The notes beneath the pieces were generated by a model. It saw only the letters and a program-made list of their open reading frames with translations. It had not been told where the DNA came from and made no database searches. From Varroa destructor (lineage: Eukaryota > Arthropoda > Arachnida > Mesostigmata > Varroidae): a stretch of 64,000 nt of DNA. The stretch is from assembly GCF_002443255.2 (NCBI RefSeq), contig NW_019211455.1, positions 5,314,597 through 5,378,596 of the forward strand. The letters are read 5' to 3'. Both the position numbers and the translations under genes were made by a program. This document shows positions 24,208 to 37,846 of this stretch, piece by piece. How positions within the stretch are numbered: position 1 is the stretch's first letter; every line of letters begins with the position of its first letter.

Positions 24208-26418
24208 GATCTTATATTTTATTTTCACGTCATAAATGAATAATGATGGTAAACTATGATTTTGTTATTTAATAGACTATAAGCTAAGTGTGCACTGTGC
24301 TAAAACCTAATCACCGATAAATACGTTCACCGATAAATAGTTGACACTTGTCTATATAACGCTAGAGAAAATTGATGCCAATCACAAGGCACGTAACAAA
24401 TGGGCTATCGCTATTGTCATCGAAGTTTCATCGTAATTCTGGATCATAGTGGATTATTGGCAAGCTCTGATAAAAACTCCAGTGAGCTGAGTCACCGCTT
24501 AATCGTTAATCCACCGAGTTCGTCACTTCGACACACATCTACTTTGTACGCATGCAAACCCATGCACATAGTAATATAAGATTACAGAAACATGGCTTTA
24601 TGTATATCAACTCGCTTTTTTACTGTGAGTTATAGTAAGTCAACTTCTGCTTAAAAATGGGCCAAAGAGGGTTTCTGCCAGGACAAAAAATCAACAAAAA
24701 TACTGCCCCTTTTTTAAGCAGGTGCGAAGGCAAAGAATACGCGTTTATCTGTCTACCACGAGCTCCGTAGTCGTGGTAATAGCCCGTTTGTTGTTGTTGT
24801 GCAGCAGCGCCGCCTGGTGTGCGCGCCCAGCTTTAAATATAGGCAGTTGTCTGTAGCCGTAATTAACATATCAGCTGAAGCAGCAGTGGTGAAACAAAGG
24901 TTTACGAAAGGCGATGTTGCTAATTACATCAGTCTACACGGATGGCCTGTCTACTTAAGTAGAGCTTTCGATAGGGACAAGGTTTATTCAGCTTCTGGGA
25001 AATCATTGTAGCTAATAATTGGGTTAATATAGCTGTAGTATTGTCGTATAGACAGACGATTTCAGATGCCCAAGCACTTCAAATGTTTACTAACTGCGTA
25101 CGGCTAATTCTGAATTAAATCGAAAACCCAGAAATATAGTATTAGTTTTTAGTAGAAGCTATTGCAGACTGCGGTTTGATTGAACAATGAAAGGGCTTAA
25201 TAATTCAGGTTATGATTACCGTCTGTTCTATATCAGAAGAGATCAATTCTATTCATCTATAAATAATATTTTAGTTTTCTCGTCTTCAAAAACGGTTTTA
25301 GCCAAATATGTCAAGCATATTATCACAACCGTATATTCTGCGTTTGTTTCTGGTGTATTACTACCACAACGATTTTAGAAAATGGCAGTGATTATTGTTC
25401 GAGAAAACAATCTATGACAAATCAGTTTGTGGGCACCTTTGAAAGACCCGAAACATGATTTCAAGCAGATATATACATACCTTTCCCGAAAAATTAGGTC
25501 TTCTTTTGAAACCAGTGCAACGATCAAAGTCAAAAAACACACATATTGATATTAAATATTCAATTAGTATATAATGACAGGTACTCAGAAGGACAGGTTC
25601 AAGTGCAAAAGTACGGTACATTTCAGAATTTTAAGGTGGCTCTTCACTACTTGCTTAAACAATATCATAATGCCACAATCTAGAAATAAAATAATGATGC
25701 TTGTATTATATCCAAAAACTAAGCGTTTTCGTTGCTCGGAAGGCCACCTAGTAAGGAATAGCTTCATTTGCCTTTTTGCAATACCAGATTATTTGCAGTA
25801 TGATTATATATAATGTCAGTAGAGCCTATGATGATATGGATAGCGTGCTAATATAATAATTATAAACTACTCAATAAAACCGAACCGGAACGATAGACTG
25901 AATTTTCTGTGACCATACCTTTTTACGTTTACGTATTTTCAAAGTTTCCTTTTTAGAAATACGTACATTTACAAAAGACTATGTTTAAGGAAAGCTTAAG
26001 GTACGCGCAATTTTATTTCAAAAATAGAATTGCTATTAGAGCGCTTCATTCGTAAGATACAACTGAAAAAAAGATGAGTCAAGGCATGAAGTTTCTCACT
26101 GCAACAACGCATGTAGGTTTGAATGAAGTTAGATTGTAAATATGCATTTTTTTAGAAACGGTGTTCAAACCATATCGTACACTCTTAAGGCTACCGAAAT
26201 TGGGAGCCTCTTTGCAAAGCTTATAGGTGCGCACTGTGAAGAGAAGGAGTTCAAATAAGTGACCATTACGCCCTACGGTGTGATGCCGGTCACTATAGTA
26301 ACAATGGACTCCGAGAGTGTTCAAAAGTGGCGCATCGAGTGTCTGCTTCTAGTGGTCGTTGAATTTAACACAGACGATTTCTTCCCGAGGATTCGTGTAC
26401 ATTCAACGAAACGTAACA
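24208..26418. other. Divergent intergenic region between EXD2 and WDR35
   Basis: EXD2 (minus) and WDR35 (plus) start about 2.2 kb apart and point away from each other, so both promoters should lie here. I saw no convincing core-promoter element or extra exon. All open frames are short and AT-rich. Confidence 0.5.
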
Positions 26419-29400
26419 ATGTTCATCTACCTTAGCAAGAAGGTACGTCTTTGGCGCGTACCCTAGTGCTATTAGTATTGCAATTTAGTGATACAGCGTA
26501 CGTTCAGCGAAGCATTGATATAGAACCAAGCGAAAATCCGATAGAGTTAATACACCCGCAATAGCTTCTCGACATAGTTATTGCATACAATACGACGCAT
26601 AGCATGAAATAACGATCTGCTAGGAAAACTAGAGATTCAATATTTACATTTATTCTGTTTGCATTGACATAAACTCATACAAGCAGGGTAACTTTTATGT
26701 CGACTAGTTTCCTTTTAAAGAAGTCGTTGCTGGAGTAGGCATCTAAAGGAGACTGTCATGTTATGCGCAGTAATTGTGCAGATTTCAAACGTTCTAAATT
26801 TAAAATTGTATCACTTTATCTGAATGTATTCATATAGATTGCAATTCCCAACCAAGTGAATCTGCGTTGTATTGCTTGGAACACAGAGGATGGTCACATC
26901 GCAGTTGGTGGAGATGATGGGCTTCTCAAGGTGCTGAAGCTGGAGACTCCTAAAGAGGGACTCGTCGCTACATCCAGCTTATTTATGAATCAAACTCTGG
27001 AGGGCCATAATGGTGTGTGCTGCATGTAACTTACTCATCTCGTAGTAGTTACTTTTCTATGCTCTGCGTTATGTTGAATTATCAAGACCAACACCACGTA
27101 CATTTGGAGTCAGAAGGTCCGGCTCGGCGGTCTGTCAGTTTGACTTGAACGTAGTAATATCTAAAAAGGAACTTCTATTTTTTCACTTATTTTTACTGCA
27201 CAAAACGTCAGCGCCTTTTTTTTTACCTAATGAAAGTTAGGGAAGAGTGCTTCTCGTAACAATGACTTGATTTTACTTTGTTTCAGTTTTACCTATGCGT
27301 ATCCATTCGATATGCCTCGATTCTTTAAGGACGGTGGAATTATTGTTATGCAGTTACTAATGTGTTATAGTTCTTGTGATAATGTCCTTTGCTTTTTGAC
27401 TCGCTAAGCCAAATTGATTATATCTATTTACTTGTTATTAATTAACTTGTTGTATGGATGTCTTACGTGATATTTTACATTAAATGTGCCAGAGACGAAA
27501 TTTTAACCTTACAAGAGGTTTTTGTTGTAATGTAGGCTCTGTTCAGTTGATGGCGTGGAACGAGAAGCACCAGCGCCTCGCCACAGCAGACTCGTCGGGG
27601 CTGATTATTGTTTGGATGTTACACAAAGGGACATGGTTCGAGGAGATGGTCAATAACAGGAATAAAAGTGTTGTTAGAGGAATGGCTTGGTCGAGTGATG
27701 GACAACGAATATGCATTATCTACGATGATGGGGCAATTATTGTTGGATCAGTTGATGGGAATCGTCTTTGGGGAAAAGAACTTAAAGGGGTCTCTTTGCA
27801 ACTTGCTGAGGTAAGAGGCCATACTGATTCACAGGAAAGTATCACCACAAAAGAACACGCCGTAAACATTTTGCCTCTCCTATCCTCTGATCAGGTTTCG
27901 TATTTGTAAAACAAATCGTATTAAATAGAAATGCCATGGTTCACTTTTCAGTGGTCTGCGGATGGAAAATATCTTCTATTTGGGCTACGGTCGGGCGAAA
28001 TACATATCTATGACCAGGGTGGAAACTTTGTTGTAAGTCATAGCAAGGTTTACTTTGATACCCGTTCAATTTTTCAAGCGGTGCGAACTTAAAAGGTAAT
28101 CGAATCGTACGACTTTAACGTTAAAATTAAAAATTAAATTTTTGTTCAAAAGAATGGCTTTGATATAATTTGAATGTTCGTTTATTTGTCTGAAAAGTCA
28201 AAAATGAGCATAATACAGCCGACGCCGAATTCCAATATCGTTGCAATAAAATGGCACAAAAGGGGGCCAAGTGGCGAAAGACCCAGTGGGGGAGCTCTTG
28301 AGGTTGATGTCCCTGCTCTCGCTATCGCAAGTGACGAAGGTCACATTCAGCTACTTAAAAAAGAAGTTGACCTCTGTAAGTCTACGATTGATATGCATAT
28401 AAAATTTAATCATATTATCAATGTTTAAAACTATATGTCTTATATAAAATTGAATGTTACGCTTTGTAGTCGACGACTAATTTTAAATATATAGCAGAGA
28501 TAGTCACTTAGGAACTACGTAACATAAACGTAGGCGGTGTATTGAATAGAGAACAACTTTAATTTCTCTACCGGGTGGTGATCTCACGAACAAAGACTAA
28601 TATTTCTTTTGTAAACCAATTAATATGATCTTCATACTGCTCTTTCTATCTTCACTGAAGCGCCGATACTGATTGATTGCGATATGATTATAACGGGCTC
28701 TGAGTGGTCACCATCAGGCAACATGATCGCTGTTATTGGCAGGCTTCTTCAGACACGCGAACCTGACAAGAAAAATATTATAAAATTATTTAGTAATCAG
28801 GGCCAGTATCTGCATACGCTTGTTGTACCAGGGACGCAGATTACAGGTAAATGAAAAAGCCAATCTTTTTCATGACTTTGGATTTTTGTCTTCGCGCGAC
28901 TTGCCTGGATTTGTCCAACATAAGCCTCGCAATCTACTTATCTATAGAAGGACAATCTAGGCGTCGATTACAGTGATCCATTATCTTCATGTAAATACAC
29001 AGCGCGTTTAAAGAAAACTTCAGACAGATATTGATAGGCGTGTTTATTCATTCATTACTGCTATACTAGCTTCGATATATAGCGAGCATCACTTAGATAT
29101 TTGAACGTTATGGAATTCTTCAAAGCAAATTGCGTTCCACCCAAGATAATAAACAGTGCAGGTAAACTGCATTTTTATAGTAACGTTCCTTTTGAGTTAT
29201 TATAGTGTCAATATTTTAATTTTCTATTTACGGCCTTGAATACTGAACGCCCATCAAAGGCTGCACCTGGGAAGGCAGTGGCTTACGCCTAGCCGTCAGC
29301 GTGGATTCGTTCATCTATTTCGTAAACGTACGGCCTGATTACATGTGGTGTTATTTTTCTGACTGTGTACTGTTTACGCATTCAAAGCCAGACCGAGCGG

Positions 29401-32400
29401 AGCAATGTTTCACACTCTGGGATATTAAAAATAGACAGGTACGGACTGCAAAAAGCTTAGTGGAATAGCCTGTACTATCGACTGTACAGCCAAACTATCG
29501 TAGACTACTAAATTGACATTATTCATTGAGGCATCTAGTACAATATGCTTAACTGTCGGATGGATTGCTTTATAAAGTAGGTATGCCTTTTCTTCAAAAA
29601 ATAATCACGCAGATAATAGAGTGGAGATTGATGATAAGATAAATATCTCTGGCTCAAAATGCCTCATAATAAGATCTCTCCAACCACTTGCTAACAGAAA
29701 ATATTCGGTTTAAATAATGGTCTATTATTTGTTAATCATAATTAAGTTATGCAATATGAAATGCTGGCAGAGTAATCGAATGACCGTCTTGAGTTGTAGG
29801 TCCAGACAGAAGATTAATCATGTCGAATCGTTGTTTTCCGTAAGTAGGATCAATTAGCTTTTGGCTTACCGTTTTTCAGAAACATATCAATTTTCGAAGG
29901 GGTGTACTGGCAATAGCTTCGTCAAAGGGGCATGCCGCCGTCGCAACACGGCATCAGGCCGGAGTCCCAGATCAGGTTCGTTTACACCTTGTTCTGCTTA
30001 AGGGCGAACGCAGTAGAACAGCTATTTTTGCAAGTTAGAATCGCTTCGGTACAATCCCGAAGTAACCACCTTTCCTGCCCCGAGTATCTTGCCAAAATCA
30101 CCAACTTTCATCGTCTCCGTTACGGGCCGTTATACCAGGACTTTAGTTTGCGAAAGAGCTCACTGACAGCCTTGTAACACTAACAATCGATTTTTATAAA
30201 CCACTTCTCAGCCAGCTCTATTTATTCGAACATCCCGATTATGGTGTCGATTCTTTCAGTTTAATATCGAAGTATGGGACAATATAGGCGCTCTGGTAGA
30301 CCAGGTCATTATCGAAAATGAGCCAATTCGTATGGCGGTCTGCGGAGATGTCGTAGCAATTGCGTCACATTGTGATCTTTACGTGTGGCGATTCCGAGAC
30401 GTGAGGCAGCGTGCGGAAGGCGAGCCTAATAAGTCTCAACAGACTCAGCAAAGGTAAAGCACTCTAAATAAAGGGCTATTTTGATTCGACCGAAGAATAT
30501 TACAGAAGGATCGTCAATTGCACTAACTATTAATAGTGAATGTCCCTTAACGAATTACCATAACGTGTTAAACCTTTAATGTCAGTTTAGCAATCTAATT
30601 TATATGTACAATTTGTTGCTTATCGAAGTAATTTGTTACAGTTAGGACCCCCCAGTTCGAATCAGCTGTTTCATACACAGCTTCAAACTAACCTCTTTTA
30701 ATACTGCTCAAGTAGACACCCTCTCCGTGTCTATTGTAAATTTGATTACCTGCATGTTCCGTTTGCTTAGGTGATTCTTGTAAAAATCCCATAACAGCTG
30801 GTATTACAGTGAATATTCCTGGCCTTCACTTACAGCCAGATCTCAAAGATCTCGGGCGCTGAAGGTGATTCGAAATTTGCCCTGACAAATGGCCAGGAAG
30901 AAATCTGCTGCCTGGCGGCAGAAGGAGAGGCTCTTGTGGTGGTCGGTATGATATTGTTAACTTTATGATTAATTTATTTCAAATCTGAAATTGGAAATGC
31001 GAGATACGAGAAGGCATGTCTCCTTTAGCTGTGTTGTCGCATGACCCAACAAGTGCTTCTTATATGAAGCTCTTAAACACAAGAACATTTGTTTAAATGA
31101 AATGAAGGTTGAAACAATCGTAAGTTTCGATTAAGAGTATATGAAACTGAAAAAAGCTTAAGCAATCGATGGAATAACTATTTTAAGTGCTCCTAACGCT
31201 AACTTCGAGCGTAAATTTATTTCAGGCGCTCGAGTCAGGTCTAGTGAAACGCTACACACTACCCAACGTGTCGCTGTCACATAAATACAATCTCCAAGTA
31301 CGTCCGAAGATGATTGCCCTCAACTGCAACAACACGTACGTGTATTTAAGGCCTGAAAACGTGATATGTGTTCTGTGACCGGCAAATATAGTGTGAAACA
31401 ATCGAGTTGTCATTTGATTCAGACTCAAGCATTCATTATACGCACATATTTTTGTGCGATTGCTCTTATACTATTAACGGCGCGTTTATTATGCATCGTT
31501 AAATATGTTGATGTTGATATTCAGTCATCGTCTCTTCTTTGTAGTATGATGTCCGTTATTGACATGTCTGGAAATCTGAGTTTGTATGGGATTGAATCGG
31601 ATTCTAGCAAAGCTAATCAGGTGGACTTCCACCGGAAAGACGTCTGGGATGTACGATGGGCCTGGGTAAGTAGAATCTGTGAACGAATTACCAAAACATG
31701 ATGCTATTTATACTAACATATGCATTACCGTCCTCAATATACCTGCCTATTACCATTTTTCGTACAACTTCATCAACAGTAAGTTAATTTTATCTTAAGA
31801 TAAGGTAGTCAATGTACACCATAATGTTCATCGATGCATAACAGATGACGTTGTTTTTGAAACAACCTAAGAATGACTATATATTTGGAGCAGTTAAAGC
31901 TATTACTGTGATAGCACTTTTTGCAGTAAAATAATTGCACCGCAAGCTCTATGTAATAGTAATAATAATTTTTATTTTTACTAGGATGAGCCTGAACTCT
32001 TCGCCTACATGGAGAAAACTCGATTAGTAATAGTGCATAGGCTTGAAACGGAAGATGCAACAACCTGCGCAGGATACCTTTGCGCCATTGAGGAACTCCG
32101 TGTCAAATGCGTTCTCCTTGATGAGATCCTAGCTGCACCGGAGCAAGCGCTCTCTGTTAGAAGCCACGTCGTTGTAGAAGATACTTGCCTACTGAAACAG
32201 TTTAACGAGCTGCTTGAACAAGCCACTATCGCTGATGTCGTACAGTTTATCGAAGATAACGATTCTAACAGCATTCTCTGGTAAAAGAATCATGTTTTAG
32301 TTGTTTCCTAGCCACTTAGCAACTTTTTTCCTTAAGCAGCTAATATGGCAAATACTTTAAGGAAATATGTTTTGCTAAAATATTCTTTGAGAAATTCTTC

Positions 32401-35400
32401 AACAGAAACATTAAAAAATCAAAAACATTTTTTCTACGTAAGGTTAGCAGATGGGATTCTATGTGACCGAACGCTGTTCGACACATATCAAAAAACTGCA
32501 AAAAAATTGATTTGTTTGAAAAAAAAGAAAAATTTCCTATAACGCGGTGCCGCCCAGATACCCGAATCAATATACATATGAACTACATATATATATAAGA
32601 AACTAAGAAAAGCTGTTCCAATAGCTTTTCTGTCAATAAGTCTTGCTGGATTAAAAGGCTAGTAATGCTCTACAAGGGCTTTTGTAGGTTCTACCTTAAC
32701 CAATAACAGAAAACATTTTCTAGGCGCAAAATGGCTAAGTTTCACATGATCTCGGGTGATCTCGATGCTGCGGAAATGGCTCTGGTTCGGATACGGGACT
32801 GGGATGGAGTGCTGTTTTGCCGGCGAATAGCAAAGCTCGCCAGTCGAGAGGTGCGTGAAGCTGAAGTACTGGCATATTTCGACCAATTTGATGAGGCCGA
32901 GCAGATGTTCATAGACAACGATCGTATGTAAGTATGGCACTAGAGCATAGGTGTACAGAGGACGTTGATCTTAGACAGGCGCAAATATAGCTTTTCTCAC
33001 GATCGAATGGTAAAAAAGTAATACAATTAGCCTTAACACTTTAAGTATTCACGGAAAACATACAATAGTATGAAAACAGCTATCGAGCTTAATATAATGA
33101 GGGTTGAGAGTACGACAGGGACTGCCTGCTGCTAAAACTTATTGCTTATTTCGCACGTTTAGCTTCACCTGCAAAGAGGTCCCAAACGCAGCATTATAAT
33201 GGAACAATATTTGACAAAACGTTGAAATTATTCCGTGCTGACGACAATTAGGGTAACTAGAAATTTTTGTTAAAGATAATTAATTATCTTGTTCCTGCCC
33301 TAATGCAAAAATTAATTCTTTATTCTAGAGATCTGGCAATAGAAATGCATGCCATTATAGGCAATTGGGAACGCGTCATAGAGCTAGCACTTACCTCGAA
33401 CGAAAGTAATGTCGCTTTGATCGAGAATGCGTACAATAATCTCGGTCAAATGTGCATTGATAATGGCGAGTGGTAAGTATCCGTAAAATGATAGATAGCA
33501 CGGTAGTCATAGACATACCATGTTTTTTAAGTCTCCCATTCTTATGAATCGGTCGCAAATTACATTTTAGTTTAACTGACTTCCTTAGATCCTAGACTAG
33601 GACGAGGGTGGCCGACAAATATGCCGACAGTTTCCGGTTTGAGCCTGATTACCAACATATATCTGCTACATTGGGAATTTGATTTGATTGAAAAGTGAAC
33701 TAAAAGAAGAACGTATATTATTTATCCAAGGGAGTTTACCAAGTATATTTTAAGCTCTATTGTGGGCTATAAAGTTCGTTTGTCGCGCTACAAAATAAGC
33801 TCTAAAGCTACCAGGTGACAAGTCGTATTTATTGAACGATTGCAATTAAGCAACGTTGTTATCATTAGTGCAAAGGATTAAACATGGAAAATATTGCATC
33901 ATGTCTATAAACTATTAGAAATTTTACTATTAGAACTATTAGGAACTATTATAAACTATTAGAAAAATTAGAAAAAGCAAAAAAATAAAAAGTACAGACC
34001 GAGTAACATAAATAATAGTACGATTTAATGGCAGTATCGCAGCAAAAATGGTACATCTGTAAAGCGCTAGGGAGCACTTTTATTAAATTATAATAACATG
34101 TATTTGATCGCCAGGGAAAAGGCTATTCATTGTTTCAAGAAGTCACATAATAAAGATGGTTTAGCCACCGCCCATTACATGACTGAAGATTTCGATGAAC
34201 TATGGAAGGTAACGGAAGGGGCGTCCGATAAGAAGCTCCTCTTTCGAATCGGAGAGATGTTCGAATCAGTGGGCATGTGTGATGAGGCTGTTCATTGTTT
34301 CGTTAATGTAAGCAAGCTTCAGAATATGCGCAAGCGCGTGACTGTACGAAGTTTTACATATCAATTCGGCATTCTTGCGTCATTCTTGCCAGTAGTCATC
34401 TTCTACAGGCTGATCTAAAAACGAAATACGCCTAACTGTGGTTCAAATACAAAAAAAAGCATGAGATAATAACGCGAAGTGACTGGAGAGAGATGAGACA
34501 TATCATATGCTCGACTAATCGGAATTTTTATTGTCATTATGATGATAGAGTGACGCGCACACTCGTGCAATGGAAGTTTGTATCGAACTCAACGAATGGA
34601 AAACTGCAATAGAATTAGCTCGAGACCATGGCCAAGTGGCGGACGTAAGCGGGCTGCTTGCTAAGTACGCGAGACAATTCATTGAAAAGGACAATATTCT
34701 GTCTGCTGTTGAACTATATCGGTATGCACTATTATATTTAGTAGTTTCCATCTTTCACAGCTTTATTATTGATGCTTTTTTGTTTGGCATTTCAGCGTTA
34801 CGAATAAAGTGACCTATTCATAAAATGCATTTATTAAATCACGTTCTATGTGTAAACAATGCGCTAAATAATCAGAATTATCATAAACAAATTAGCTACT
34901 GGCCCTTTCATTTTGGACGCAAAATGTCTACTGGAAAATCGGTACTCACACCTCACGTGGTTTGATATCCAGGCGAGCTGGCCGGTTTAGAGAGGCGGCT
35001 CGTCTTTTGAATGAACTGGCGCGCTCTGACCGTGTCGGAGGAAGCGTTCTGAAAAAACAAATTTATGTTCTCGCGGCCATGCTGGCTGATCAGGGCAGAA
35101 CTGGCAGGAACAGGCCCGGATTTGAAGGAGCTACGCAGTCTTTGACCGTCGTTGGAGAGGACAACCTTTGGAGATACGCTCAGGTCAGTTTTATCTATCA
35201 CGTCTATTCTTTTGAAGATTTAGCTTGCTCATTTATTTAATCTGACATCATCTACTCAAACTTCTCATCTCACCACTTTTTGCTAGGCTATCGGTTCCCA
35301 ACGCACTGGGTTTTATTGGCTATTGCTGTTTATCTGGGATTAATTTATTTAATTGTTGAGAACTTAAATCAAAGATAACATTTTCATGCAGGAAGGGTTT

Positions 35401-36845
35401 ACTTATCATGAATGATTAGTTCAACTATACCATTTTTCCATGACTTAACTCTTTCAGGCATATCATTTCTTAGCCCTGGCACAAAGGCAATTTTATCGTG
35501 AGAAATATGAGCAGGCATTGACTACGGCCTTACATCTGAAAGAGTACGATGATATTCTTGATTGTAACATTGTGTACCAACTGATCGGTTAGTATCTGGT
35601 AATGCATTCGAATACGTACAGAGTGTCTTTGAGTAAAAATGCTAGTAATAATAAATCCCTTTATGGTAGAATTCTCACGTATGACTTAAAAAACAAACAT
35701 ACATCTATGATTATCTATGCTTAACTGAACTAAACCATTCAAACCTCGTTCTCAGGTCCGACTTAACTGCAAAATAAACACGAACGATCTCAACTATCGA
35801 AATTCTAATGGTCCCCTGTACTTATATGGGAGAGTCTCCTACAGTAATTCTGCTGCTCTCATAAGTCTTCTTCTTTGTGGTCTATAACAGCTTTGACGTC
35901 GGTTATGAGTCGAGCGTGGGGCCACTGTTCACGGGCTTTAACATACCTGGAGACCAGCGAAGGTTTCTCAGCGTCCGAGCGGGAACAACTTGAACAAGTG
36001 TCTCTCTGTCTCTTCTCGAAAAATGTGCCCAAAAAAAATAAGGTTGAAAACGCTGTTTGTCTTGGCTGTGGGATAACTCTACCTGATGGGTAAAATTATT
36101 TTTTTGTAAGCTGTTGTTTTAGCTATAATTCTTCATGCACCAACTTCTAATAAGGTGTATTTGGTAATTTAATCACTACCCCACACAATTTATCTCTTAT
36201 ATGCTGCTTTAGTTCAAATAATGAGGCTACATAAAAAAAACACTACTACTGCTAGGTATTTTGCTTTGCTATTAAAGATCGACCTTATGTCCTACTTGTG
36301 GAGTTCGCTATCCATTGTGCGTTGCATCGGGAGCGGTGATTACGGATACGGAGCGCGCCTGGCGATGTGGTCAATGTAGGCATTCGGCTATTCGAGGCGA
36401 GGTACATGCAACTACAGCAGGAAGAGAAAAATAAAAGACTTCTCATTTGACCTTTAGCTATCACTAAAACGTAGCAAATTTCAGTGCATTGTGCAACTAG
36501 TTAATTCAGATAAATTATCTAAACCACGCTTTTTCTGTCCGTGGTAAAAGTGATTCCTTTTGTGTCAGAAACAAGTACCATACCTACTGCTAAGAGGTTT
36601 CGTTTAAGGAAATAATAATTACCCTTATAGCTAGAGACAGTAATGTTCAATTAGGTCGACAAGAAGATAACCGTTTTATACGGCACTACTATCGGCGATA
36701 CATAAAGTGCTGTTAATTTTTTGCAGACCTACCTAATCTAACGTTATTACGTCAAATATGTTTTTAGGTGTTGTCGTTTACGAACTGCCCTTTGTGTCAT
36801 TTTCCGAAGCAAAACGGTTCAACGTGTACTGAAGGAGAGTCGTAA
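26419..36845 (+). CDS. WDR35: WDR35/IFT121, intraflagellar transport complex A
   Basis: 22 exons join in phase to 1158 residues (human about 1170-1181): 26419-26442, 26838-27012, 27536-27810, 27952-28032, 28198-28375, 28661-28846, 29260-29438, 29880-29975, 30260-30453, 30836-30941, 31226-31335, 31545-31665, 31985-32280, 32724-32927, 33329-33472, 34115-34307, 34549-34721, 34973-35183, 35458-35587, 35891-36089, 36278-36401, 36768-36845. It starts MFIYLSKK, and family blocks recur throughout: [52 protein letters not shown]. Exons 2-12 are two WD40 propellers, exons 13-20 TPR-like helices, and exons 20-22 Cys pairs (CLGCG, CPTCG, CGQC, CPLC) typical of the zinc-binding end. It is a core IFT-A subunit for retrograde ciliary transport and membrane-protein entry. 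In an arthropod this means mainly ciliated sensory neurons. The donor at 30941 is weak and least certain. Confidence 0.97.
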
Positions 36846-36933
36846 AACACAAGGCGATCAACACCTATAGGGCACCAGATTCCGTTTCAAAAAAATAAGA
36901 AGCTCCATTGATTACTTGGATTTAATTTTGTCA

Positions 36934-36939
36934 AATAAA
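36934..36939 (+). terminator. Probable WDR35 polyadenylation signal
   Basis: AATAAA lies about 90 bases after the WDR35 stop codon in AT-rich DNA, a usual spacing. Confidence 0.6.
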
Positions 36940-37199
36940 AAGAGGTTTGGTTATTTCATTACCAAGTCTGTATATGATGATATCTTTTTCTTTTTTTATA
37001 AATAATAACGACTATACCAAAATAAACAACCATCGTACGTGCTTCTTTCGTAAATACTCGCTGTTGTTTTAGTGCAACTCGCAAAACACGGAAGAAAACT
37101 GTTTGTAACTGAGGTACTCCGTGAACTGATGTTTACAAAACCATATTAACATTGTTAGACAGTTTTCAACTAATGAATTTTCAAATGACAACTCTTACA

Positions 37200-37400
37200 C
37201 AAGAATCAGACAAGGCCTCATTGTTGACTATGGTGGCAACAAAGGGGTACAATGAGATCAATTGAACAGATTCAGAGTAAATTTATTTCGTGGATCCCAA
37301 AGCTTTAGAAGGAGTCGTGGCCAGCTAATTCTTGGTTCTAAGACATTGAATATCAAGAGATTTCAGCACGACGGATTTGGGAAATTTCATTTTTAATACA
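37200..37400 (+). mobile_element. Possible LINE reverse-transcriptase C-terminal fossil
   Basis: Around 37252-37306 one plus frame reads MRSIEQIQSKFISWIPKL. This recalls the stretch following the catalytic domain of non-LTR reverse transcriptases, where an 'IE.vQrkFtrwIPgL' pattern is common. The frame breaks soon after. The block is short and degenerate, so the call rests on one motif read by eye. A translated search against LINE proteins would settle it. Confidence 0.3.
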
Positions 37401-37829
37401 AATGTGACTTCATCGAAAGGCCAGCTTTAATGAACTGACGTTATTCCGGTATATCCAGAGGCAGCGATCTTTGGAACATCGAAAATATTAACAAAAATAA
37501 ATACCCATCAAAGGTAATTGCCAGTAATGGGTATTTGCTGGGAAAATGGGCAGGTGTCACATCATCGATGCCACTGCACAGTTAAAACCTAAATAAAGTA
37601 TTACCTCTTCTGCTTTCTCGAATAAGAAAGCCGTAGGCAATAATTTGAATTGTAATAAGCGAGCCTGCTCTGTAACAGAAAAGAAGATGTACCCATCGAT
37701 ATAAATTGAAAACTTGTAGAAAGCTCATTTAATAGGTTTAATCAACACGGCTATAGAAAACACATATTTATTAGCTTGGACATAATACATTTTAACTTCT
37801 ACAATTACATTCGTCACATATATCTAGTA

Positions 37830-37835
37830 TTTATT
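37830..37835 (-). terminator. Probable NUBPL polyadenylation signal
   Basis: AATAAA on the minus strand, starting only 11 bases past the NUBPL stop codon. If used, the 3' untranslated region is very short. Confidence 0.5.
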
Positions 37836-37846
37836 CTTCACCATTA

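Larger units (their letters stand above)
36846..37846. other. Convergent 3' region of WDR35 and NUBPL
   Basis: About 1 kb between the two stop codons. It carries the WDR35 poly(A) signal at 36934, the NUBPL signal at 37830-37835 (minus) and a possible reverse-transcriptase fossil at about 37200-37400. No gene was recognised. Confidence 0.6.
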
